NCBI RefSeq assembly: GCF_900117425.1
Contig: NZ_FPEH01000011.1
Location: forward strand, 620,001 to 684,000
Reading direction: 5' to 3'
Origin: Novosphingobium sp. NDB2Meth1
GTDB lineage: Bacteria > Pseudomonadota > Alphaproteobacteria > Sphingomonadales > Sphingomonadaceae
DNA: 64,000 bases
Made by a program: the position numbers and the translations under genes. Of the stretch, positions 26,688 to 35,191 are shown piece after piece (the first letter of the stretch is position 1; each line of letters opens with the position of its first letter). Under the pieces are notes generated by a model. It did no database searches. It saw nothing but the letters and a program-made list of their open reading frames with translations, and was not told the origin of the DNA.

Positions 26688-27077
26688 TCAGTTGCCGGAG
26701 GAGGCCGGCGGCGCCTGATGCGCCGGCTTGGCCCCGCCCGCAACGGGGAGTTCGGGAGCAACGCCCATGTCGACCAGCGGGTCGTTGGCGGTGCTTGGGC
26801 TGGCGCTCGGGCTGACGGCAGCAGCGGGCGTGCCGCCGGTGGTTCGGTCGACCAGTTTCGCCCGGTCCATGATCACATTGGCGAGGCTGACGATCAGCAG
26901 CATCCCGGCAAGGCCGAACAGCCCGATCTGCAACCGGTGCACCGCCTGCGCGCGCAGCTCGCGCGGGCCGGGATGCTGGGGCTGCAGCGCGGCGAGGCGC
27001 GCGGCGTCCGCAGCGGCGTCTCCGGCAGGCGCGGCCGGTTCCGGCGAACGATCAGGAATGAGGCCGAACAGTGCCAT
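26688..27077 (-). CDS. Small single-pass membrane protein of unknown function
   Basis: 129 residues. A cytoplasmic N-terminus of about 47 residues is rich in Ala and Pro, one membrane helix follows (about 50-69, IGLFGLAGMLLIVSLANVIM), and a Ser/Pro/Ala-rich periplasmic tail of about 60 residues ends the protein. No known domain is recognised. ATG 27075-27077 has CAGGG upstream. It sits between cysK and the DUF4350-like lipoprotein on the same strand, touching the latter, so the two probably form an envelope pair of unknown role. Confidence 0.65.
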   Translation of the reverse strand: MALFGLIPDRSPEPAAPAGDAAADAARLAALQPQHPGPRELRAQAVHRLQIGLFGLAGMLLIVSLANVIMDRAKLVDRTTGGTPAAAVSPSASPSTANDPLVDMGVAPELPVAGGAKPAHQAPPASSGN

Positions 27078-27095
27078 CCCTGCGATGTTACGCGT

Positions 27096-28103
27096 TTATG
27101 CGAGCCAAGGGAAGACCGGCAGGCCCTTCGCCCGCAGCCACTCCGGATTGTAGAGCGAAGAGAGGTAGCGGAAGCCGGTGTCGCACAGGATGGTGGCGAT
27201 CCGCTTGCCCGGCCCCAATTGCTTGCCCAGCGCCACCGCGCCCGCAACGTTGATGCCGCTCGACAGGCCGAGGCACAGGCCCTCCTCCTCCAGCAGGCGG
27301 CGCACCCATTCGAGGCCTTCCTCGTCCGAGATGCGGAACTGCGTGTCGATCGGCGCGCCTTCGAGGTTCGCGGTGATGCGGCCCTGCCCGATGCCTTCGG
27401 CGACCGACGATCCTTCCGCCTTCAGCTCGCCGTGGGCGAAGTAGTTGTAAAGCGCGGCACCATGCGGGTCGGCGAGGCCAATCGTCACGTTCTCGTCGAA
27501 CGCCTTGAGCCCGAAGCCGACGCCCGCAATGGTTCCGCCCGTCCCCGCCGCACAAATGAAGCCATCGACCCGGCCTTCCATCTGGGCCCAGATTTCCGGC
27601 GCGGTGCTTTCGATATGCGCGCGGCGGTTGGCGATGTTGTCGAACTGGTTGGCCCAGATCGCGCCTTCGGTCTCCTCGGCAATGCGGCGCGAGGTATGGA
27701 CGAAGTGGCCCGGATTGGAAAACGGCGCGGCGGGCACCAGCACGAGCTCGGCCCTGAGCGCGCGCAGCGTGTCCATCTTCTCGCGCGACTGCGTCTCGGG
27801 CATCACGATCACGGACTTGTAGCCCAGCGCATTGGCGACGAGCGCAAGGCCGATGCCGGTGTTGCCCGCTGTCCCTTCGACGATAGTGCCTCCGGGCCTC
27901 AGCAGGCCCTTCTCCTCCGCATCGCGCACGATCCACAGCGCGGCGCGGTCCTTCACCGAGGCGCCGGGGTTGGCAAATTCGCACTTGCCATAGATCTCGC
28001 ACCCGGCCGCCTCGCTCGGCCCCTTGAGGAGGACAAGCGGCGTGTTGCCGATCAGCGAGAGAGTATCGGATTGCAGGGCGGGCGGCTGGACGGTCTGGCT
28101 CAT
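27096..28103 (-). CDS. cysK: Cysteine synthase A family PLP enzyme
   Basis: 335 residues. It should form cysteine from O-acetylserine and sulfide. The PLP lysine lies in NPGASVKDRAALWIV (about 43-57), the phosphate-binding loop is VEGTAGNTGIGLALVA (about 74-89), and AAGTGGTIAGVG and LCDTGFRYLSSLYNPEWL are typical C-terminal features. The protein resembles the longer CysK-like group (about 330-345 residues) of alphaproteobacteria. ATG 28101-28103 opens the conserved region; the farther open frame upstream crosses the ccmB terminator. Confidence 0.93.
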   Translation of the reverse strand: MSQTVQPPALQSDTLSLIGNTPLVLLKGPSEAAGCEIYGKCEFANPGASVKDRAALWIVRDAEEKGLLRPGGTIVEGTAGNTGIGLALVANALGYKSVIVMPETQSREKMDTLRALRAELVLVPAAPFSNPGHFVHTSRRIAEETEGAIWANQFDNIANRRAHIESTAPEIWAQMEGRVDGFICAAGTGGTIAGVGFGLKAFDENVTIGLADPHGAALYNYFAHGELKAEGSSVAEGIGQGRITANLEGAPIDTQFRISDEEGLEWVRRLLEEEGLCLGLSSGINVAGAVALGKQLGPGKRIATILCDTGFRYLSSLYNPEWLRAKGLPVFPWLA

Positions 28104-28175
28104 GCCCGGTGAGGTAATGCGCCGCCGCGCCCGCCGCAACGGATTTGCGCTTTCAGGGAGCGAAGGGCGGCTGTC

Positions 28176-28195
28176 AAAAAAGGGGGACTGTCCCT
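28176..28195 (-). terminator. Terminator-like hairpin after ccmB
   Basis: Minus-strand GGGA-CAG-TCCC followed by CCTTTTTT, right after the ccmB stop. The stem is short but the T run is clear. It resembles the hairpin behind proC (2359-2377). Confidence 0.6.
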
Positions 28196-28197
28196 GT

Positions 28198-28857
28198 CTA
28201 TTCCCGCCCGGCCCGGATCGCCCCCGCCGCAGCAAAGGGCGCGATGGCCAGCGCGGCAAGGCTCGAGGCGGCGAGCAACAGCAACCCGCCTTCCCCGCCC
28301 GGCTGGAGCGAGCCTGCGCCGAAGATCAGCAGCGGCACGGCGAGCGGGATCGCGAGCAAGCCGCCCAGCGCCGCTCCTGCCCGCAGGCCCGCTGTCAGCG
28401 CCGCAATGGTCACGCCGATGGCCGCCAGCCCCGGCGTACCCAGCAACAGGCCCACTTCCACCGTCCACAAATGCGCGCCGTCGAGGTTGAGCAGCCCCGC
28501 CGCCAATGGCGCCGCCAGCATCAGTGGCACGCCGAAGCTCAGCCAATGTGCGACAATCCGCAAGGTCAGCACCCCTTCCTCGGCAATCCCGCGCAGCGCC
28601 CATTGATCGAAGAACCCGGCTTCGAGATCGGGCTCCACCAGCCGGTCCAGCGGCAGGATCGCGGCGAGCAAGGCCGCCACCCAGATCACCCCTGCGCCGG
28701 TCCGCGCCAGCAGCTTGGCATCCGGCCCCACCGCGAAGGGATAGAGCATCGCGACGGCCAGAAAGAACAGCAGCGGCAGCAGCGCCCCGCCCCGACCCGG
28801 CGCGCCCATCAGCAGCAGCGTGAGGTCGCGCCGGAAGATGGTCCACAGCGCCCTCAC
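28198..28857 (-). CDS. ccmB: Heme exporter protein CcmB
   Basis: 219 residues, matching the usual 220. Six hydrophobic segments; the N-terminus ALWTIFRRDLTLLL and the loop PLDRLVEPDLEAGFFDQWAL (about 72-91) are typical. CcmB forms an ABC transporter with CcmA in cytochrome c maturation system I; the complex releases holo-CcmE. GTG 28855-28857 overlaps the ccmA stop as GTGA. No other ccm gene lies in this window, so the remaining ccm genes must be elsewhere. Confidence 0.95.
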   Translation of the reverse strand: MRALWTIFRRDLTLLLMGAPGRGGALLPLLFFLAVAMLYPFAVGPDAKLLARTGAGVIWVAALLAAILPLDRLVEPDLEAGFFDQWALRGIAEEGVLTLRIVAHWLSFGVPLMLAAPLAAGLLNLDGAHLWTVEVGLLLGTPGLAAIGVTIAALTAGLRAGAALGGLLAIPLAVPLLIFGAGSLQPGGEGGLLLLAASSLAALAIAPFAAAGAIRAGRE

Positions 28858-29432
28858 GGCAAATGCTCCAGCAGCGCCAGCTTCTTCAGCTTCTGCAATT
28901 GCAGCGGCTGGTGCGAGGCGATCACCGCGATCCCGCCCAGCGCGCGGTGCGCCTCGATTGCTGCCTGCGTAGCTGCGCCCCAATGCGTATCCAGACCATT
29001 CAAAGGCTCATCCAGCAACCAGATCCGCGCTCCGCTCGCCGCCAGCCGGGCAAGCGCGGCACGCTTGCGCTGGCCGGTGGATAGATAGCGCACCGGCACA
29101 TCGAGCAAGTCTTCAAGCCCGAAATCGGCACGCGCCTCGCCCGCCTGATCGATCGCCCGCCAGAACGCCAGCGCCTCGCCCAGCGGCCGGTGCGGATCGA
29201 GCGCGGGCCGTTCATCCGCCAGCGCCAGCGATCCGTCGATCTCCACATGGCCATTGTAGGACCGCAGCAGCCCGGCCAGAATGCGCATCAGGCTCGACTT
29301 GCCGATGCCGTTGGGCCCGGCAAGCTGCAGCGCATCGCCCTGATGGAGTTCAAAGCTGACGCCCCGGAACAGCAGCCGGTCGCCGCGCCGGCAGGCAAGA
29401 TCGTAGGCAGCAAGACGGGCAGGTTGCATCAT
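28854..29432 (-). CDS. ccmA: Cytochrome c biogenesis ATPase CcmA
   Basis: 192 residues, a compact ABC ATPase. Walker A GPNGIGKSS (about 39-47), signature LSTGQRKRAALARLA (about 116-130), Walker B IWLLDEP (about 136-142) and switch His in VIASHQPLQ. It powers the CcmAB step of system I cytochrome c assembly at the inner membrane. It starts at ATG 29430-29432 and is divergent from the pterin dehydratase gene across only 46 bases, so the two promoters must overlap or lie very close. Confidence 0.94.
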   Translation of the reverse strand: MMQPARLAAYDLACRRGDRLLFRGVSFELHQGDALQLAGPNGIGKSSLMRILAGLLRSYNGHVEIDGSLALADERPALDPHRPLGEALAFWRAIDQAGEARADFGLEDLLDVPVRYLSTGQRKRAALARLAASGARIWLLDEPLNGLDTHWGAATQAAIEAHRALGGIAVIASHQPLQLQKLKKLALLEHLP

Positions 29433-29478
29433 CTGCCGCGATAGGGGAAAGACCCGGACCTGCCAAGGAGACCCTTAA

Positions 29479-29772
29479 ATGGCTATTGCCCAGCTGACCG
29501 AAGCCGAACGCACCGCCGCGCTGGCCGCCCTGCCTCACTGGGCCTTGCGCGAAGACGGCCTCGCGATCACGCGCACGTTCCGCTTCACCGATTTCGCCGA
29601 GGCCTTCGGCTTCATGACCCGCGTCGCGATCCTGGCGGAAAAGGCCGATCACCACCCCGAATGGTTCAACGTCTACAATCGCGTCGAGATCACGTTGACC
29701 ACACACGACGCCGGCGGCCTGAGCCAGCGCGACGTGGCTTTGGCGAGCGCGATCGACGGGTTCGGCGGCTAG
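29479..29772 (+). CDS. phhB: 4a-hydroxytetrahydrobiopterin dehydratase
   Basis: 97 residues, the full length of the PCD/DCoH family. It dehydrates 4a-hydroxy-tetrahydropterin to recycle the pterin cofactor of aromatic amino acid hydroxylases. The diagnostic stretch [14 protein letters not shown] (about 54-67) holds the catalytic histidines, followed by [18 protein letters not shown] 29479 has AAGGAGA upstream. No phenylalanine hydroxylase gene is in the window. Its TAG stop overlaps the stop of the convergent SDR gene through a shared CTAG. Confidence 0.95.
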   Translation: MAIAQLTEAERTAALAALPHWALREDGLAITRTFRFTDFAEAFGFMTRVAILAEKADHHPEWFNVYNRVEITLTTHDAGGLSQRDVALASAIDGFGG

Positions 29773-30569
29773 CCTAGCGCCCCGCCTCGGCTCCCCACCT
29801 GCTTGCGCAGGGCGCCGGGCATCCAGCGCGCGGCGAAGGCGAGCTTCTTCGCGGTCTTGCCGACGAGGGTGTGGACTTTCTCGCCGTGGACGGCAGCCCA
29901 CGCGCCTTCCGCCACTTCGCTCACGGGGGTGATCTCCAGCCCGGCGGAGGTAACGAGGCCCCGGATATCCTCGTTCGAGGCGCGGTTCGGGGCGTGGTCG
30001 AGCAGCGGGGTTTCGATGAAGCTTGGCATCAGGTCGCGGACGCGGATGCCGTCTTCCTTCCACTCGGCATCCAATGATTCGGTGATCGAGCGGACGCCGA
30101 ACTTGGTCGCGGAGTAGATCGAGCCGCCCGGCACGCCGTAGATGCCTGCCGCGCTCGCCGTGTTGAGCAGGCATGAGCCGGGGGCCGAGGCCTTGAGCCA
30201 CGGATAGGCTGCCTGCGCGCCGAAAATCACGCCCTTGAGGTTGATATCGAGCGTGCGCTCCACCTCCTCGGGCGAGCAATCGGTGATCTTCCCGCCGAGG
30301 GGGATGCCTGCGTTGTTGAACACGACATCGATCCTGCCGCCCGCGGCCGCCGCGCAGTCAGCGAGCGCCACGTCCCACGCCGCCCGGTCGCGCACGTCGA
30401 GCTTGTGCTGCGAGGAGTACCCCGCCGGAATCAGCGCAGCGGTGCCCGCCATGCCTTCCTGGTTGATATCGGCGATGCCGACGAACCAGCCGGCCTGCCC
30501 GAACCGCTCCGCCACCGCGCGCCCGATGCCCGACGCGCCGCCGGTGATGAAAATCGTCTTCTGCGCCAT
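29769..30569 (-). CDS. Short-chain dehydrogenase/reductase
   Basis: 266 residues, classical SDR fold. The cofactor loop is [16 protein letters not shown] (about 9-24), NNAG is at about 85-88, the catalytic Ser is in [11 protein letters not shown], and YSATK (Tyr and Lys) follows. The acidic residue after beta-2 (GIADINQEG) suggests NAD rather than NADP. The substrate is unknown; the C-terminal part [12 protein letters not shown] is not diagnostic. I chose ATG 30567-30569 because AAGGAA lies at correct distance; an ATG nine bases upstream is too close to it. Confidence 0.9.
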   Translation of the reverse strand: MAQKTIFITGGASGIGRAVAERFGQAGWFVGIADINQEGMAGTAALIPAGYSSQHKLDVRDRAAWDVALADCAAAAGGRIDVVFNNAGIPLGGKITDCSPEEVERTLDINLKGVIFGAQAAYPWLKASAPGSCLLNTASAAGIYGVPGGSIYSATKFGVRSITESLDAEWKEDGIRVRDLMPSFIETPLLDHAPNRASNEDIRGLVTSAGLEITPVSEVAEGAWAAVHGEKVHTLVGKTAKKLAFAARWMPGALRKQVGSRGGALG

Positions 30570-30640
30570 AGCCGCCATTTCCTTATCCGTTGCCGCGCGA
30601 CAATGGCTCGCTGTGCCATGCCTGCAAGCACGCGTTAGCT

Positions 30641-31420
30641 TCAGGCGCCAAGCAAACGTCGAGCCAGCGCGCTCCAGCCGGGGGTGAAGTAGATCATCGC
30701 CGAGCCAAGCTGGGTGGCAAAGATCAACCCTGCCGCCGGCAGGAACGCCGGATGGAGGCGGCCACGCGTTGCCTGGTCATACCACGCCATACCCGCAAGC
30801 ATGATCCAACTCGCCGGAAAGCGGAACAGCAGTTGCCCTGCCCAGCCTGGCCCGAGAAGCTTGACCATGTCGGGGCCCAGCCATCGCGACCAGCCGGTAT
30901 CGAGCACGGCAAACATGCCCAGAAGCAGCAACCGCTTATGCAGTGCGGGCTGATCCGTGCGCATCAGAGCCAGTCCGGTGAGAACCACGAAGGGAATGAC
31001 GTGGCCAAGCTGGAAAGCCAGCCCGGCCGGGTTGTAGGGCCTCCCGTCCGGGGTCAGCATCGTGCCGGCAAGGCGGGCGCGGTCGGCAGTCCAGACAGTG
31101 ACCAGCGCGCTCAGCACCACAAACGTCAGCAGCCAGCCTCCGATCAGGCGACCATGGCGACGATGATCGGCCTGCCGGCCACCGCGAATCTTGAGCGCCT
31201 GCCAGCTAAGCAGCACCATCCAGCCGAAGGCCGAAGCCGCGTGCAGATGGGCGCTCAGCACATAGCGGTGACCCGTGACGAGGCCGCGCACCATATCCGG
31301 CACAAAACCCGCGAGCAGCAGGAACCAGCACAGCGCAATCGCCACCGCGACCGCGTCGTGGTCCGCAGGATGATGTTCGCGGAACACAGCCGGCATCATG
31401 GTAGCGCTCGTCTCGGACAT
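30641..31420 (-). CDS. Multi-pass membrane protein of unknown function
   Basis: 259 residues with about seven hydrophobic segments. Histidines recur near the helix ends: SAHLHAASAFGW (about 57-68), DHRRHGRLIGGWL, LGHVIPF and LHKRLLLLG. The layout recalls cytochrome b561- or DUF2306/DUF420-like proteins, in which such histidines can hold heme, but I cannot assign it firmly. ATG 31418-31420 has GAGGGGAG upstream. It lies 28 bases after the AlkA-type gene and 71 before the SDR gene on the same strand, so a three-gene unit is likely. Confidence 0.72.
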   Translation of the reverse strand: MSETSATMMPAVFREHHPADHDAVAVAIALCWFLLLAGFVPDMVRGLVTGHRYVLSAHLHAASAFGWMVLLSWQALKIRGGRQADHRRHGRLIGGWLLTFVVLSALVTVWTADRARLAGTMLTPDGRPYNPAGLAFQLGHVIPFVVLTGLALMRTDQPALHKRLLLLGMFAVLDTGWSRWLGPDMVKLLGPGWAGQLLFRFPASWIMLAGMAWYDQATRGRLHPAFLPAAGLIFATQLGSAMIYFTPGWSALARRLLGA

Positions 31421-31448
31421 CGCTTGGCTCCCCTCCAACGAGGCCAGA

Positions 31449-32066
31449 CTACAACGCCGGATTGTTATAGCAATGCCAGGTGAAGATCGCCGCCGCGCCC
31501 CGGTGCGGGCGCCAGTCTTCGGCAAGCGCGCGCGCTTGCTTTTCGCTCGGGCGTTCGGCGAGCCCCAGCAGCTTGCCCATGCCCGCCTGCACCGCGAGAT
31601 CGCCCGCCGGCCAGATATCGGGGCGGCCTTCTGCGAAGAGCAGGTAGATTTCCGCAGACCAGCGACCGATGCCCTTGATCTTGGTGAGCTGGGCAATGGC
31701 GTCCTCGTCGTCTTCCGGCAGCGCGTGGAGATCGAGTTCGCCCGTCACCACCAGCTCGCACAAACTGCGCGCATAGCCCTGCTTCTGGCGCGAGAGGCCG
31801 CAAGCACGCAGGGAATCGAAATCGGCGGCGAGCAGGTCATGCGGCGGAATATCATCGCCCAGCAGTGCCGAAAGCTTGGTCCACACCGATGCGGCGGCGG
31901 CGACGCTGACCTGCTGGCCGACAATCGTGCGCAGGAGCGTGGCATAGCCGCGCGGGCGGATGCGCGGCTCGGGATGGCCGACGCGCGCCACGGCCTCGGC
32001 GATCAGCGGGTTCTTCTGCCCGACGAAGGTCAGGCCCTCGGCAATCTGGCTGGCGGTGAGGCCCAT
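31449..32066 (-). CDS. DNA-3-methyladenine glycosylase II (AlkA-type)
   Basis: 205 residues, the compact bacterial form without the N-terminal AlkA domain. The helix-hairpin-helix motif is LTKIKGIGRWSAEIYLL (about 129-145), and the catalytic Asp lies in PAGDLAVQAGMGKLLG (about 154-169). YATLLRTIVGQQVSVAAA is the usual substrate-side helix. It removes alkylated purines to start base excision repair. ATG 32064-32066 has AAGGAAA at about ten bases; an upstream in-frame GTG (32106-32108) would add 14 residues. Confidence 0.92.
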   Translation of the reverse strand: MGLTASQIAEGLTFVGQKNPLIAEAVARVGHPEPRIRPRGYATLLRTIVGQQVSVAAAASVWTKLSALLGDDIPPHDLLAADFDSLRACGLSRQKQGYARSLCELVVTGELDLHALPEDDEDAIAQLTKIKGIGRWSAEIYLLFAEGRPDIWPAGDLAVQAGMGKLLGLAERPSEKQARALAEDWRPHRGAAAIFTWHCYNNPAL

Positions 32067-32206
32067 GCGGTTCAGCTTTCCTTTTGAGGCCAGGATGCAG
32101 TGCAGCACCTTGCCAACTTGCCCCCCACGCGATAGCAGCGCGGGTCAAATGGGGCCAGAGAGCGTTGGCATCCTGAACCTGCCGCGCTCAACAGGAGATC
32201 AAGTCG

Positions 32207-32524
32207 ATGCCGAAGCTTGTCGTGGTTAACCGCTCGGGTGAAGAATCCACTGTCGAGGCCGCTGCCGGCCTCTCGGTGATGGAAGCGATCCGCGACAACG
32301 GCTTCGACGAACTTCTCGCGCTGTGCGGCGGCTGCTGCTCGTGCGCGACCTGCCACATCTATGTCGACCCCGCCTTCGCCGACAAGCTGCCGAAGATGAG
32401 CGAAGACGAGAACGACCTGCTGGAAAGCTCGGACCACCGCAACGACACCTCGCGCCTGTCGTGCCAGGTGCAGCTGACCGCCGATCTCGACGGCCTCAAG
32501 GTCACGATCGCTCCCGAAGATTGA
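32207..32524 (+). CDS. 2Fe-2S ferredoxin, adrenodoxin type
   Basis: 105 residues. Cluster ligands are Cys40, Cys46, Cys49 and Cys86 ([10 protein letters not shown] then RLSCQ), the C-x5-C-x2-C ... C spacing of adrenodoxin/putidaredoxin-type ferredoxins. Two extra cysteines (43, 44) sit within the binding loop. Such proteins pass electrons from a ferredoxin reductase to cytochrome P450s or oxygenases; no such partner gene is nearby, so a general role is possible. ATG 32207 has AGGAG upstream, and a clear terminator follows. It is divergent from the AlkA-type gene. Confidence 0.93.
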   Translation: MPKLVVVNRSGEESTVEAAAGLSVMEAIRDNGFDELLALCGGCCSCATCHIYVDPAFADKLPKMSEDENDLLESSDHRNDTSRLSCQVQLTADLDGLKVTIAPED

Positions 32525-32563
32525 TGGCCGCGCGCTCCGGCGCGCCCGTCCGTTACAAGGCAC

Positions 32564-32599
32564 AAACGCCCCGGCGCAGCGATGCGTACGGGGCGTTTT
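32564..32599 (+). terminator. Rho-independent terminator of the ferredoxin gene
   Basis: AAACGCCCCG (32564-32573) pairs perfectly with CGGGGCGTTT (32589-32598), with a T run at the 3' side. The A run on the other side would let it work in both directions. Confidence 0.88.
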
Positions 32600-32770
32600 G
32601 CTGTGGGCGATTCGTGCAGAGCTGAGCGTCCTTTCTGCTAACTTTAGTCAATTGGCCTGTGCCTGAACGCTTGCTGAATTTCGGACCTTGGCACCCTCGG
32701 CTCACCGTACATTGACGGCCGCCTGCCGCCCTATTTTTGAATAAAAATCCGATGTGACCTGATTGCTGCG

Positions 32771-32832
32771 ACGCAAAACTGTCACCATTGAAATTACCCT
32801 AAGATACTACAAAATTTACGCAAAACTGTCAC
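32771..32832 (+). promoter_or_regulatory. Two Pho-box-like direct repeats before the TonB receptor gene
   Basis: The 15-mer ACGCAAAACTGTCAC occurs exactly at 32771-32785 and at 32818-32832, 47 bases apart. Its AAAACTGTCAC part equals the spacer and second half-site of the PhoB box consensus CTGTCATAWAWCTGTCAY; the first half-site is degenerate. The second copy ends 51 bases before the start codon, in an AT-rich stretch. PhoB control is inference; the exact repeat is seen directly. Confidence 0.5.
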
Positions 32833-32883
32833 ACTCCCTCCCTAGCGGCCGCAGCATTCCAAGGCTTTATGAGGGAGTTTAAT

Positions 32884-35190
32884 ATGCGCCTTGTTACCCT
32901 GCTGCTCGCCACCACGGCGTTTGCGGCCACCCCGGCTCTCGCGGCCCCCGCACCGCAGGCCGCGCCTGAAGCTGCGGCCGCCGATGCCCCCGCGACCGAT
33001 GGCGGCGATGCCGACGCCATCGTCGTCTACGGCACCGGCAAGACCCGTCAGGTCCAGGAACTCTCGGGCGCCGACCTTGCCATCCAGGCCGCCGGCACCA
33101 GCCCGCTGCGCGCCATCGCCAAGCTGCCCTCGGTGAACTTCCAGTCGGCCGACGCCTTCGGCACCTACGAATGGTCGACCCGCATCACCCTGCGCGGCTT
33201 CAACCAGAACCAGCTGGGCTTCAACCTCGACGGCATCCCGCTCGGCGACATGTCGTACGGCAACTACAACGGCCTCCACATCAGCCGCGCGATCACCACC
33301 GAGAACATCGGCTCGACCGTCGTTTCGCAGGGTTCGGGCTCGATCGACACGCAGTCGACGAATAACCTCGGTGGTACGCTGAACTTCTACTCGATCGATC
33401 CCAGGACCGCGCTCGGCCTCGACGCCAGCGGCACCTACGGCTCGAACAACACCTGGCGCGGCTTCCTGCGCGGCGGCATCGGCAGCGAAAGCGGCGCGCG
33501 CGCTTTCGCGTCGGTCGCCTATATCACCACCGACAAGTGGAAGGGTGATGGCAAGCAGCGCCAGCTCAACGTCAACGCCAAGGGCATCCTGCCGCTCGGC
33601 AGCGTGACGCTCGACGGCTACTTCAGCTACTCCGACCGCGCCGAGCAGGACTATCAGGACCTCAGCCTCGACCAGATCAAGCGCCTCGGCTACAACTGGG
33701 ACAACTTCGGCCCGGGCAACTATGCGCTGGCGATCCAGGTGGCGGACATTGCCGCAAACCGCGGCGAAACCGGCACCACTCCGCTCAACCCGGCGGCCGG
33801 CAAGGTCTACCCCGCCCCGATCAGGACCGCGGACGATGCCTATTACGACGCCTCGGGCCTGCGCCGCGACACGCTGGCGTCGGTGGGCCTGACCGCTCCG
33901 ATCGCCTCGGGCGTCACGGTGAAGCTCAAGACCTACCTCCACAAGAACGAAGGCCAGGGCACCTGGGGTTCGCCTTATGTGAACAGCCCCACCGGCGTGC
34001 CGATGGCGCTGCGCACCACCGAATACGACATCAACCGCAAGGGCGTGTTCGGCAGCGTGAACGCCGATCTGGGCTGGAACAACGTGACCGTCGGCGCGTG
34101 GTACGAGAACAACGATTTCAACCAGGCGCGCCGGTTCTACGCCTATGCCAGCCGCACAAATCCGGGCCGCGATCACCTGAAGTTCCAGCGCGATCCGTTC
34201 TTCACGCAGTGGGACATCGACTTCAACACCAAGACGTTCCAGTACTACGTCGAAGACCAGATCAAGCTGGGAGATGCGACGATCAGCCTCGGCTGGAAGG
34301 GCTTCAAGGTGGATAACCACGCGCGGCCGATCGTCGCCGGTGGCCGTACCCAGGGCGACCTTTCAACCAAGGACTGGTTCCAGCCGCATGCGGGCGTGAG
34401 CTACCGCTTCACCAGCGAGATCGAAGCCTTCGCCGGCTTCACGCAGGTGACACGCGCCTTCGCCTCGGCCACCACGGCGGGTCCGTTCTCCTCGAGCCAG
34501 GCGGGTTTCGACGCGATCAAGCCCTTCCTCAAGCCCGAGCAGTCGGACACCTATGAAGCCGGTCTGCGCTACAACAGCGGCATCTTCCACGGCGTGCTCG
34601 CAGGCTACCTCGTGAACTTCCGCAACCGCCTGCTGGCGATCCCGACCTCGGTCGGCATCGTGGGTGCGGCGAACGCGCTGCAGAACGTCGGCGGCGTGCG
34701 CTCGGCTGGGATCGAGGCGAGCGGCGAACTGCGCCTCGGCCACGGCTGGTCGGCGCTGGCGTCGTACAGCTACAACGACAACACCTACCGCGACGACGTC
34801 GTGATCCGCGCCAATGGCACGGTCACCACGATCCCGACCGCGGGCAAGACCGTGACGGACAGCCCCAAGCACCTTGTGCACGGCGAGATTTCGTACGATC
34901 AGGGCCCGCTCTACGGCCGCGTCGGGGTTGACTACATGTCGAAGCGCTACTTCACCTACACCAACGACCAGTCGGTGCCGGGGCGGGCGCTTGTCGATGC
35001 CACGATCGGCTACCGGTTCGATCTGGGGATGCGCAAGCCGGTGGAACTGCAGGTCAATGCGACCAACCTGTTCGACAAGAGCTATGTCGCAACAATTGGG
35101 TCAAATGGCTTCGGTAACAGCGGCGACAACCAGACGCTGCTCGCGGGTGCTCCGCGGCAGGTCTTTGCAACTGTGAAGGTAGGTTTCTGA
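32884..35190 (+). CDS. TonB-dependent outer membrane receptor
   Basis: 768 residues. A signal peptide (1-21, ending PALAA) precedes an N-terminal linker, the plug domain (about 45-165; SPLRAIAKLPSVNFQSA, ITLRGFNQNQLGFNLDGIPLG, VSQGSGSIDT) and a 22-strand type barrel ending in the usual aromatic residue (TVKVGF). It takes up a substrate too large or scarce for porins with TonB energy. ATG 32884 has GAGGGAG at good distance; an ATG 15 bases upstream overlaps that ribosome site. The phosphodiesterase gene starts one base past the stop, so the pair probably shares one mRNA. A phosphorylated substrate is my inference. Confidence 0.94.
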   Translation: MRLVTLLLATTAFAATPALAAPAPQAAPEAAAADAPATDGGDADAIVVYGTGKTRQVQELSGADLAIQAAGTSPLRAIAKLPSVNFQSADAFGTYEWSTRITLRGFNQNQLGFNLDGIPLGDMSYGNYNGLHISRAITTENIGSTVVSQGSGSIDTQSTNNLGGTLNFYSIDPRTALGLDASGTYGSNNTWRGFLRGGIGSESGARAFASVAYITTDKWKGDGKQRQLNVNAKGILPLGSVTLDGYFSYSDRAEQDYQDLSLDQIKRLGYNWDNFGPGNYALAIQVADIAANRGETGTTPLNPAAGKVYPAPIRTADDAYYDASGLRRDTLASVGLTAPIASGVTVKLKTYLHKNEGQGTWGSPYVNSPTGVPMALRTTEYDINRKGVFGSVNADLGWNNVTVGAWYENNDFNQARRFYAYASRTNPGRDHLKFQRDPFFTQWDIDFNTKTFQYYVEDQIKLGDATISLGWKGFKVDNHARPIVAGGRTQGDLSTKDWFQPHAGVSYRFTSEIEAFAGFTQVTRAFASATTAGPFSSSQAGFDAIKPFLKPEQSDTYEAGLRYNSGIFHGVLAGYLVNFRNRLLAIPTSVGIVGAANALQNVGGVRSAGIEASGELRLGHGWSALASYSYNDNTYRDDVVIRANGTVTTIPTAGKTVTDSPKHLVHGEISYDQGPLYGRVGVDYMSKRYFTYTNDQSVPGRALVDATIGYRFDLGMRKPVELQVNATNLFDKSYVATIGSNGFGNSGDNQTLLAGAPRQVFATVKVGF

Positions 35191-35191
35191 C

